From the NCBI GenBank assembly GCA_002633005.1, contig NMRA01000526.1, positions 45,678 through 107,677 of the forward strand: a stretch of 62,000 bases of DNA. Reading direction: 5' to 3'. The stretch comes from Phoronis australis (Eukaryota; Phoronida; Phoronidae). Under the pieces are notes generated by a model. It had not been told where the DNA came from, did no database searches, and saw only the letters and a program-made list of their open reading frames with translations. Shown here piece after piece: positions 46,600 through 57,052 of this stretch. Position 1 is the stretch's first letter, and every line of letters starts with the position of its first letter. The translations under genes were made by a program, and so were the position numbers.

Positions 46600-48164
46600 T
46601 CACAGGCCTAGGCAATGCCATTCAAGTCTTGGGGCAAACGGGTCTACGCACGGGACTACCTAGAGGAGAGGTATCTCGGGACTGAACAACTGGGTGAAAC
46701 CAATGCCAGAAACAGCACTCCTCGCCCTCCATCCCGTATGGATGCGGTTAACATTATCAAGAGTTATCGGCTGCCTTATGGCTTTGCAGAAAAGCCATGA
46801 TAGCTTCAACAATCTCTTCGGTCATGCCCGATAGCTTAAATAACTCTTGGGAAAGACAGAAGTTGATTGGAACCCCATCTATCTTCTATCTTCTTCTATT
46901 ATTATATATAAAATGCAACGTTTGCACAAACTCCGTCTCCCCCGCTCCACTACAGACCTTCGTTGCGCCTGTTTCGGTACCGCCATGGTCCCAGGTATTG
47001 CACTGGCCCCCTATTTGGATTCGAGGTGTTCTATTTTTTTCTCGCGGGCCGTTTTTTTGCGGATGCTGAAGGGGGGTGGCCATTTTCGTACTGGCCTTGG
47101 TGACGTCATTTCGCTTAATTTCACTCCGTCTGGCTTCTGTCGCGTATATAATTAATCGGGCCTGTCGCCGCCAAAACGAATGATTCCTCATTAAAAATTT
47201 TTTACTCGTCCTTGAGTAAACTAAATTATTTACCCGGGTGTTGAAAAATTGGCGTTCTTCATACAACTAGCTGGTTTTCTACCTCAGTGTGATTTATGAT
47301 GCAACTTTTGTAACTTTGTGTACTGTACAATATTTGATATGCACTCTTAGTTTTCACTTCAAAAGAATATCTGATTACCGTACTTTGTGTTACGGCAGGG
47401 TCAATCGTTCTGGAAAGAAATTTGTACTGCCTGGGGAAAGAATCCCGCAGCCGCACACCTTGCCTACTAAACTCTGACAGTGACAGAATTTCTGCTTGAA
47501 GCTTTGAACACGGTCTCTTCAAGAAGTATTCCTGTCTCTTGCAATGAACACTTTCGTGACTCTTAGGTGTAGCTATTTCCTCTCGGCGTTTCACACTAGC
47601 TGCTACCCGTGTGAAAGCACGGATAACGGCTAGTAAACGACATATTCAACACACGGGGCGTCCCCCTAAAAAAACCACGTGGTCACGCAACCTAATCTAG
47701 AATTCACAGAAAGGTTATACAAATTCATAAAGGAAGACAATTGTTTTCAGTGTTTTTAAAAAGAGGAGGATGTAATTGTAACGTGATGAGCTCATTGTTC
47801 ACTTCCATTATTTGTTTAGACTGGCTGTCAGAGTAATTACATGGGAGGCGAGCACGGAAAAAGTGGGGGGGCTAAACCCCCCTCAGCCCCCTGTGGTGCA
47901 TCGCCTATAAACCATGTGTGGCGAAGCACTGAAAAAGTGGGGGGCTATAGCCCTCTATGGTGCGCCGCCCATGAATTAATCATGGTGATCACATTAATTA
48001 ATCGTTGGCCACCAACATTATGCTTATAGTACATGCTTTGTAGTAGCTGTGTAGTCTCAGTCACGTTTTGTACATCATACAGTTCAGTTCATTTAATAGA
48101 TACTTATATCTATATAGAAACAGGTCTCTTTTGCCTTCGTCTTGATAGTACACAAAATATTACA
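46600..48164. other. Non-coding tail of the retroelement block
   Basis: No gene. 47838-47985 is a small repeat with two related halves (CGAGCACGGAAAAAGTGGGG and CGAAGCACTGAAAAAGTGGG) and ATGGGCGGC-like ends; a relative is at 49705-49770. Confidence 0.45.
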
Positions 48165-48179
48165 TCCATTTTCTGCCAT
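48165..48179 (-). pseudogene. PABPN1: Exon 1 remnant of the PABPN1 pseudogene
   Basis: ATGGCAGAAAATGGA remains; homology to copy A then ends and unrelated sequence follows. The upstream promoter sequence to 48520 is well preserved. Confidence 0.85.
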
Positions 48180-48322
48180 CTTACAACTAGAATCGAAAAA
48201 TATTACCTCAGTTATAGACACCAGTTTAAGTGTACCCAAATTCAAATATTACTCGTATTCACAAACTAGTAAGAAATTAAGATGCGAACGATTAGTGAAA
48301 ACATAACTCGACTCACCGTTAT

Positions 48323-48405
48323 CACAGGCGCCCTCAGCTTCTGGTCGTCCCCTATAATTATATAATACTAGTATAGGGGACGATCAGAAGCTGAGGACGC
48401 CTGTG
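48323..48405. mobile_element. Small palindromic hAT-like MITE
   Basis: 83 bases with 30-bp near-perfect inverted ends (CACAGGCGCCCTCAGCTTCT), flanked by the perfect 8-base duplication ACCGTTAT (48315-48322, 48406-48413). Copy A has the single empty site at about 17826, which proves the boundaries. Confidence 0.88.
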
Positions 48406-49284
48406 ACCGTTATTAGATAATGGCGATGCTCAGTACTGACCTCTTGTAAGCTCTGTCATAGACACCGACCGTGCTGAGTCCGGCGAAATGCAGGGCTCCG
48501 TGACGTGAACTGGTACCATACAGCGCCCGGTTGCTCACATAAAACGTGTTCCTTTTCAATATCCTATTTTTCAGTGGGAACAATGGCAGTTATGAATTTG
48601 AAAATGCCTAAAGTAATTGGCGCCCATTTCCTAAAGAGGTGTGTTCTGTCCTGATGCTGTCATATAATTCAGTTTTCATATTTTTTACTCAGGCTGGCCC
48701 GCTCCGGCAGTAGAGAGCCCAGTGAGCCGGGGAAACCGCAAAGCCACGGTTACTCAGATAACAATACATTTGTACAATTGATAATCCTATGCACGGGCCT
48801 GTAGCCAGGGGGGTTCGGGGCGGGGGGTCGTTCGAACCCCCCCCCCCCGGCCTCCATCGGAAAAGGTCCAGCCCCGACCTATCCGTTAAAGATGGGATAT
48901 AGGTGGACAAGAACAATAGAATTGTTGCACCTACTGGTACTACTAAGTACAATGATAACTAAGTCAGTAAGAGTTTTGAATTTAGTTCACGTAATCATCG
49001 GGTTGTACTCGGTCAACTTCGTCCGAATGGTGCTTGATGATACGATCGAGCAGACGATTAGAGAAGGCTTTATGCCTTTATTCGTCGGCAATGGACGCGC
49101 GTGGTGGCTATAACATAGGGTAACACGGGAGTCTAGAAGTAAATGTCTATACCCGGCCTAGATGCGCTGTAGCAGCGAGAGAGCTTGCAAAAAGTAGTGC
49201 CGTGTGAATGTCTTAAAATCAACCAAGAAACAAAATACCAGAAAGTAGGTTTATCTGCTATTTTGATATTAAAGAAAACAACAA

Positions 49285-49345
49285 CGGTTTTAAGACTTGA
49301 CATGTTTCGGTGTCATCTAGTCAACACCATCTTCAGAAGTGAGAA
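49285..49345 (-). mobile_element. Penelope-like 3' tail fragment
   Basis: On the minus strand it reads CTGAAGATGGTGTTGACTAG, then ACACCGAAACATGTC: a CTGANGA core, a GGTGT/ACACC stem and GAAAC. The arrangement is the same as in the Penelope-like element at 27636. No endonuclease is left. Confidence 0.5.
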
Positions 49346-49704
49346 TACAGTGGCCACCTAGCTAGGCCCAGCAACAAGTAATGAAGCACAGATAGTCAGT
49401 TACAGGGAGTGACAATGAACTAGACCAACAATGACAACCTGTGATGTGTCAGTTGCCTATTGACTCACGAATTTTAAGCTCCTTTATTGTTACTGCCTGG
49501 TCTATTACTATTTTGATAGTGGCAGAGTACGGTAAAGTGCAGACATTATCAAACTTTCACTTTGGTTGTGGATTGGTGGATGACATGCATGCGTGTACAC
49601 GTGTGTGCGTTTCCATTCTTTTAAATTCAGTACATGCCTATGATAATTAAGTTCACTATAGGAAGTCCTCCATCGTTGCTCAAAAATCAGACATTTAACC
49701 ACAT

Positions 49705-49772
49705 GGGCGCCGCACCATAGGGGGTTGGAGGGCTATAGACCCCATTTTTCAGTGCTGTGCCGCCCATGGTCT
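49705..49772. repeat. Short palindrome-ended repeat
   Basis: ATGGGCGCCGCACCATAGGG at one end and AGTGCTGTGCCGCCCATGG at the other; related to 47838-47985. Confidence 0.5.
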
Positions 49773-50659
49773 AAGAACATACAAGTCTTCGCAAAATTTT
49801 GCCATGATAAAGCTGACACGCGATCACACTTATGTACCTGCGAGATTCTTGATCAGTGACGGGAACTAAGCCCAGCTCTGCTGGAACATCTCCGAGATGG
49901 AAGTGGAGGGTGAGCACCTAGTATTCTCTGGAGTTGTTATTAGTGAAGTGTTCCTACTAATGAAACAACTGTGTGTCGCCAGGTCGAAACCATGAAAAGA
50001 ATGTGCATTAGGCTACTAGGCCTTTATAAGACACGCGGTTATTGTTCAAATTGCCAGATTGCGGAAAATGCATTTTGAAAATGTAAAAAAACGTGTGTTC
50101 ATATGCCTACAGAAGTGACTTCCTGGACGTGGACTCTATTTGTTATAAACTGAAATCGCTTTTTTAGAAACGCTGGTGATCAGACTTCGTACAAAACAAC
50201 GCACCGGAATTTTCCGTGGATCGTGGGCGTGTATTCGGAAAATGAACATTTTCAGACGTTTTAATAACACCAAATAAATGCCCGGAACTAGGGGGCGTGT
50301 AAACGGAAAGTCAGAGTTTTGCCGACTTTGACATTTTTTTACTTAAAACTGTGCTTTTAAAATTCATGTTAATAAATTAATGCTCCACAAACCTAAAAAG
50401 TGACAAAACGTTGATGCTGAGAGGGCTTTTAAGAGGAATTTTTCGAAAAAACACTCGACTATCTATATGGACACTTGACACCAAAAGTTGTAACATAAAT
50501 TTTGGAATAAACTCCCATGGACGCTTCATCGGGTGGGTTTATTTACGAAAAATCCCGGTACTAATGTTGGCCTACTTTATGGCTTATCAATGATCCAGTT
50601 GTTGTTTGAAAGTAGGAACAACAAAAGCTCACAAGTCCGCCGTGAGCCCATGGTACTAA

Positions 50660-50962
50660 ATGCGTTATTGCGACAGTTGCGACGCTGCATTTTCTGAAGA
50701 ACGTTGCGATTATTTTTCATATTCAGGCTTAACGTCCGTCGTCTCGAGCTACATTAATGATTTCTGTGCAAAGCAAAATCTGAGTTACAAAAGACGATGT
50801 ATGATTCTTCTTAGCGGCAAGACCGCACTTACTATCCGATTGATAAAACGTGTCCAAGATGTTTTAGAAGCAGATGACGCAGAGCTACACTGTAGGTTAA
50901 AAGGCGACTTTGTTGTATGGACTGTCGCGTGGACATCATGCTATTTCGCCAATATATGGTGA
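50660..50962 (+). CDS. Unrecognised 100-residue open frame
   Basis: Starts MRYCDSCDAAFSEERCDYFS and ends CYFANIW. It is Cys-rich at the start, and I know no family for it. The matching stretch in copy A (24855-25150) is broken by indels and stops, so either a small gene decayed in A, or the frame is chance. It lies upstream of, and points away from, the PABPN1 copy. Confidence 0.2.
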   Translation: MRYCDSCDAAFSEERCDYFSYSGLTSVVSSYINDFCAKQNLSYKRRCMILLSGKTALTIRLIKRVQDVLEADDAELHCRLKGDFVVWTVAWTSCYFANIW

Positions 50963-53852
50963 CTTGCAAATATGTTGTAAAAGTGAACGAAATGCAAAAG
51001 CGCGATTAAGAAGTTCCTTTAGAGTATTATAATTTCCTATAATGGTTCCACCTTCCTTTTGAAGCAGCCATGATGCCTCCGAGATGCTAGGAGTTTAATT
51101 TTGAAAGTAGTGTCCAGCAGACGAGATTTAATTCGAATAGTATTTCCCATAATCTTGAGACAATAATGGAAGATAAGAGCAACTGTCGTGGAAAATTGTT
51201 AACAGGATGCCCGTGTACCTCTAATAATGGACTGGAGAATAATGTGCTCCGAGATCAAAGAGGGGCATAATGTGTCGCTTCTCATATATTTCGGAACCCT
51301 AAAATATAAAAGATTGAGAGCTTGCCTCAATCGTTACAGATTTCCCCACTCCCTTCTCGGACGCCCACTGGCACAATTTCCAACAGAGTTACCCCCCCCC
51401 CTCCCCACACAGCCAAAGCTTCAGGGGACGGTTTCACTTATTTTGTTGGGGGTCTAAATCGCACATTTAGTTTGTTTAAAGATACGTTTCGCCGCTGCTA
51501 ACTTTATTTTCATTTCTTAACCAATGTCACAGAAAATGCGTACATGCGCCATTTTCGAACTCCCAATTTTATGGTTTGCCCGAAACGAACCTCAATAACT
51601 ACCCTGAAGCGTTTTCTCGAGTCGCTGTTGGTCTTAATGTTCTTGTTGGTCAAGGAAATAGAATCCTATCACGGCCGACTGTAAGAGACCGATTTTTTTA
51701 GAGCAAAAGACCTACTTCGATTTCTGTTTTAGCCAGCTGAACAGAGCACAATACAGCTACAATTAAGGAATCATCCGCCACTGCACCGGCCCTTCCATTT
51801 ATCCTAGAAATACTAGAGATATTACGAATGATAATGGGTGAACAAGCAGATCCCTCTACCCTTGAGGTCAAACAAGGCCACATGCGGAAGCATCGACACT
51901 ACAGTGCTGCTTTGTAAGTGCTTCTCATGAAATCCTGAATCCCTAAAAACCCTACAGCAACACCGACCCTAAACACAGTAGAAACACGCATGTCTGAAAT
52001 GTGTCTCCAAATAAAAGTTCTGTCTCGACTGGTTCTAAACCAACAAGAGAAACTACAACTGTAAAACCCCTAGCACTTGTCAACTTTTCGTCCAGCTCAG
52101 ATAACGTTCCAGTCTCACCTCTCTTCAAGGGGTAGCGTCGGGCTCAGGAGTAGAGAGAACTCGGACAACGAGGAGACGTGGCAAAGACAAAGATGTAAAG
52201 AGCAGTATCTTTTTATGTATTTGACTTTCCTTGTTTGCATTTTGTCACCTGCAACAAATACCATTAAAACATGCAGGGATCTACTCCACTGAAACATCTG
52301 ACTGAAGTCACCAGCTGCTTTAAACATTTACTTTTGGTGTAAATGCGACACATTTAAAGACGTTGTAAACCAGATTTTCATAAAAATAACTTTAGATAAC
52401 TTAACCTTATGGAAAACTGGAATCAACCGGTTCTTTACTCAGTAAGGAAAGACAGTTCAGTTTTGCTGGATACCAACCCCAAAAAGGTATCAAACAGTAA
52501 CAATCTGTGAGAGCTTCCCAAGCACAACATTTGTTTCACAAGTTGAGACCAGTTTTTCATAGCAGAAAGAGGTCAAAATCAAAAGTTAATCCCTTTTATG
52601 GAACATGGCTTTACAACAGCATTAAAACATGCAAATACCCTACCCAATAAAGTGCATATCTGATAAACAATTATCAGCAATATAAAAAATTCTTGTACTT
52701 ATAAATGAAACAATTGAATGATGCAGGTGACCAAAAACGAATAATTATTAAATTAATCATCATAACCTTTACTAATAATTTACACACCGACTATAGTCAA
52801 AATAATAATTAGCCTGATTAACACAGATCTNTGAAAAACTCATTTCGGAAATATTTATTCTTGGTCGAAAATGGCGGGCCGTCCGAAAAGCACGCGACTT
52901 TACCGTAATCCCTTTTATGGAACATGGCTTTACAACAGCATTAAAACATGCAAATACCCTACCCAATAAAGTGCATATCTGATAAACAATTATCAGCAAT
53001 ATAAAAAATTCTTGTACTTATAAATGAAACAATTGAATGATGCAGGTGACCAAAAACGAATAATTATTAAATTAATCATCATAACCTTTACTAATAATTT
53101 ACACACCGACTTGAGTCATTTCATAATTCCATTTTTCAATAGTCAAAATAATAATTAGCCTGATTAACACAGATCTCGTTTAATAACTTACATAGAATGG
53201 CCAAAGAATTATAATGACACCTGGTGTAAGGCATGGAAGACACAAGTATTTAACACATCAAATAAATGCCTCTAAATGTAATCAAACATAATGGCTCACA
53301 AGTTAATGACCATTGTATAAAACATTTAATGACATCTCACTACTCAATACCAAGCATCTTACCAAAATCCACACAGGAATCATTTAAATAGTTTACATAT
53401 TACACAATTCCCACTAATAATTCAATAAACTTAAGGTGTTTTTAATAATCTCTTAGCAAAGGGTTTCTGAACACAGTCATACTTTAAAGCAGCTCAAAAT
53501 GTAGCACTTGACATAGAACTCTTTAGTGTTGTGAAAGCACAAAAGTGACTTCTGTTGACCCAATTTCAAATTCTGGAGGCCACAACAGCCATGTTCATGC
53601 AAACAAAATGCCATTTCCATATATTCACAGACATACATTGGTGTTGGACTTTTTAAAATAAATCAGTTGAAGATCCCACGGTACATCAATGGTGATTTGA
53701 GGGTAAGTTGATAGGCGACAGCAAAGAATTACAAAACATGAAATTTTACTGTTTTAAGCAACATAAAAACTGGGTGAGTTGCATGTTTGCACACAAAATA
53801 CTCTATTGGCATATGGTAATACAGCAAATTTCAACACGTCGCCAGTATATCG
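50963..53852. other. No gene seen; contains an assembly artefact
   Basis: AT-rich, no coding region. 52589-52831 is repeated at 52907-53178, with a lone N at 52832 and about 75 bases of unrelated sequence between. The right copy carries an additional segment of about 30 bases, as two alleles would. Confidence 0.55.
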
Positions 53853-55295
53853 AACAAGAGCAACGCAGAGCGTTGAAATGCGCCCACAATTGCACAGTAT
53901 ACGGTATCCTTCTAGGGTTGTTTATTGGTACCATAAAGTGGCCAGTAGAGGGCATATATGCAGTATGTTGTACTTTGCAAAATGGAAAGGCATGGTCATT
54001 GTCTCCTCAATAGGCTAAGGGGCAAAATGTGAGTGATCTTCATAATACAAGCACATCCTATACATCAGTTGCTTAAAGCACCATAGAAACATAGAATTAA
54101 AAACAAATTTACCAACATACGAGATTAGCACAGCATTAGAATGCCAGAAACAAATTTCTACTTGGAACTTTTCCCTCATAGTCACCAAGTAACACAAAGT
54201 ATACACCTGAAGACCTATGAAAATACAGAGGTCAATGTAAAATACTTAAATTGCCACTAGAGGCATACCAGTAGTCAGAATCATCCTAAAGTCGTCATCG
54301 TCCGTTGTCAACATCACATAAATACACTTGCTAAATTTAGTAAAGATCCTGCAAACAGTTTGGGAGATACAGCCATGGGTGCAAAAAAAACTGCCACTAG
54401 GAGGCGCCACAGTAATCAAAGTCATGGGAAATTCAGCGTAAACCGTCCTCTTCATAGTAAGAACATACATGCCAATTTTCACAATCATACTTAGAGCGGT
54501 TTGGTTGATAGAGGGGTGGACGACAAAAAACAGACTCAAAAACAATAAAAATGGCCACTGGGTGTCGCAAACTAGGTCGAATCCATCCAAAAACGGGAGG
54601 ATAGCGTCATCGCACTAATAGGTGCCTACATATCAAATTTCATGAAAATCCGTTAAGGACTTGTGAAGATACAGAGGTAAACGCAAAAAAATAAAATTGA
54701 AACTAGGGGGCACACTGGTAGGCGGATCCGTCCAAAAGTCGTCATCGTCTGTTGTTAATATCATATAAATACAATTATTAAATTTCGTAAAGATCCTGCG
54801 CTACAGTGGTCGAAATCGTTGGAAAATCATCGTCAACCGTCCTCTACATAGTAAGCATATACATGCCAATTTTCACAATCATCCTTTGAGCGGTTTGGTT
54901 GATAGAGGGGTGGACGCACAAAAAATGGCCACTAGGTGGAGCAAACTATGTCGAATCTGAAAACGAGAGGATAGCGTCATCTCACTAATAGGTGCCTACA
55001 TACCAAATTTCTTGAAAATCCGTTCAGGACTTTTGAAGATACAAAGGTAAGCGTAAAAAACTAAAATTGCCACTAGGGGGCACACCGGTAGTCGGATCCG
55101 TCCCAAAGTTCGCACATGCCGTCCCATTCATGAATGGAACATATGTGCCAAACTTCATGAACATATATATGTCAAAGGGTTTTGGAGATAGAGCAGCGGA
55201 CATCGGACACCAGACGGACGCCGCCCATACGGACGGACGGATGGACGGAGATGACGGCATAATGCGTCCACATATAAATATGTGGGCGCATAAAA
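53853..55295 (-). mobile_element. Second Helentron-like element of the same family
   Basis: Starts AACAAGAGCAACGCAGAGCG and ends ATATGTGGGCGCATAAAAAT, as at 10268-11810. Core motifs lie near 54254, 54393, 54554, 54703, 54927 and 55068. Part of one unit is deleted near 54800. Confidence 0.65.
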
Positions 55296-55980
55296 ATGGA
55301 TATTCACAGTAAAGATGCACTAATATTTACTAAAAAAAGAACACTAGTTTCACAATTCATTTTCCATTGTTATACAGTCTACCTGCTCTCTAATGTACCC
55401 ACTGGTATTTGAAAAACTAAATGTAACAAACGATAAACAATTCAATAGCTACCATAGTCATTTAGCTACACCAACGTTTATCTCAATTTTTAATACAGCC
55501 ATCCCCAATTCAGTCAGGAGTAAGGGCTTCCTAAAAGCACTCAGGCCAGTGAATAACACAAAGAATGCCAGCTCTCAAAATGCCTGCAACTTGGTTACAG
55601 CAAATTTCTGTACATTCAGGCAATGTTTTATTAGACTACTCGATGCCAAGTGACTGGCATAAACTCAACTCTCTGGGTTGATTCTAAAAATCATGATGGA
55701 AATACAGTGCCCATGCACACTTGTCAACTTCATCCAACTTCCTGCATTGAAACTTCGCTGGAATTGGAATGTCAAATACAGTTAATAGTCGAGAAAACTT
55801 GAAAAAAGCAATGCAACAAATAACATGGGAAACCCCAGTGGCGTGACAGCGAGGCTAGAGGAACTGCTAGATGTTACAGAATTGTGAGTAACTACCACGA
55901 GATTCAAGTGTCGCTATGTAATCCTGGACCGTCCTGTTGTACAAACTTTGACTTCATCATTAACTTGTCCATCCACGTGC
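55296..55980. other. No gene seen
   Basis: Between the Helentron-like element and the FAM210A tail copies; nothing recognised. Confidence 0.4.
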
Positions 55981-56530
55981 TTCATTTTCCCTTCAACTGT
56001 TCTTGTGTTACAGGTAAACGTAACTGATTTTGTCTTCAAGGAAAGACACAAAGAGCACCCCTTTTAACATCATCACCAATATGCTTGAAGTTTCCTCTTG
56101 AAGTATTACTGACAGGCCTGGTACATCAAGTCAACCTTATATTCCTGCAAAGACTCGGTGAACAAACCATCTGGTGTTATGTACTTCACCTTCAATTTGA
56201 ACGTGCTCTTGGCCTGCATCTCCTTCAGATGTAGTTTGCACAACTGAAAGATCAATACAATCCTGTTCCATGGACACAAGAAACATAGAGCACATCAATA
56301 TACTCCTTTCTTTGTTTTGTTCTCCCATTCAATCCCCTTCTCCCTCAGCTGCCGCATGCCATTCCGGACACGATCTTATTTTCCTTCAACACAAAAAACA
56401 CAGAGTACATCAACAATTCCATTTCTTGAGTGAGCCATTTTCTTTATCTTGTTTACAAACTTGTCCCGTTTCTCCAGCAGACGTTTTTAGGCATCTTGAA
56501 ACTTACATAGGATGAACACGACCTTGTTTT
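55980..56530 (-). repeat. Decayed tandem copies of the FAM210A C-terminal module
   Basis: On the minus strand, three stretches match the end of FAM210A (KLKEDKITLIYKERKEQFRE, then KRSEWTDKMKEM). About 56500-56420 reads NENKVVFILC, then LLEKRDKFVNKIKKM. About 56390-56310 reads LKENKIV, then LREKGIEWENKTKKG. About 56040-55970 reads LEDKISYVYL. Each has stops or gaps. They are separated by GATGTACTCTGTG-like spacers. They could be former alternative last exons or 3' UTR duplications. Confidence 0.6.
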
Positions 56531-56652
56531 CATTTAGCACAATAAACACAGAGTACATCACCATTTGCTTTTCTTGAGTAAACACTATGGTTTTCCTTTC
56601 CTGCCTCCTCAAACTAGTGTGAGATGAGTAAAACAATAAAACAAGCAGAGCA

Positions 56653-57052
56653 TCACTTTTCTTTCTTGCGCGTACCCATTTCCTTCATTTTGTCTGTCCA
56701 TTCACTACGTTTCTCCCTAAACTGTTCTTTGCGCTCCTTGTATATCAACGTGATTTTATCCTCTTTCAACTTATCCTGCAGTTCCGTCCGTTTCTCCTTT
56801 AGTTGGTCCCGCCCCTCCTTGTACAATTGTCGAATGCGGTTCTCTTCAGGCACTGGCTCCATGTACCCTCGCTTTCGTAAGTAGACGATGGTCTGTCGTG
56901 TCCCAGCTAGTGTCACGAAGTATCGCACCGGCTTGGCGATCTCATAAAGCAAGTAGGCTACAGCAAGGCTGCCTACCTGTGAGCCGGTGAACTTGGAGAT
57001 GATGGTCTGACCAAACCCCAGCTTCTGTAGAAGAGGGACCACATCAATGCCC
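56653..57052 (-). CDS. FAM210A: FAM210A terminal coding exon
   Basis: 400 nt from acceptor TACTTCCAG| to the TGA after TRKKEK. The C-terminal coiled coil is an internal repeat of 27-28 residues: YKEGRDQLKEKRTELQDKLK followed by YKERKEQFREKRSEWTDKMK. Confidence 0.92.

Larger units (their letters stand above)
35215..48179 (-). pseudogene. PABPN1: PABPN1 pseudogene (copy B)
   Basis: Exon counterparts: exon 6 at 35225-35310, exon 5 at 35499-35586, exon 4 at 36440-36546, exon 3 at 39881-39942, exon 2 at 40404-40512, and a 15-base remnant of exon 1 (ATG plus four codons) at 48165-48179. Splice sites of exons 2-5 are kept and their frames are open. Damage: exon 1 is cut after five codons, intron 1 is replaced by retroelements, exon 6 has a 15-bp deletion, NRPG is lost, a stop (TGA, 35217-35215) follows the duplication breakpoint, and exon 7 is missing. 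RNP1 reads KGCAYIEF, with a Cys in place of the aromatic residue. It probably makes no functional protein, but it may still be transcribed and host the snoRNAs. Confidence 0.88.
48520..50050. other. Duplicated flank with repeats
   Basis: Pieces align with 17940-18810. Inserted text includes a G/C-rich repeat at 48790-48870 and a Penelope-like tail. Confidence 0.5.
35225..50950. repeat. Segmental duplication, copy B
   Basis: The homology begins abruptly inside PABPN1 exon 6 (35225) and continues, with insertions, to about 50950. The left end within an exon shows that the duplicated unit never contained exon 7. The two copies differ by many substitutions and indels in introns. Confidence 0.85.

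Noticed and set aside
54246-55320. Open frames inside the Helentron-like elements (also near 31.0-32.8 kb and 10.6-11.9 kb)
   Set aside because: They recur in different frames in each tandem unit and resemble no protein.
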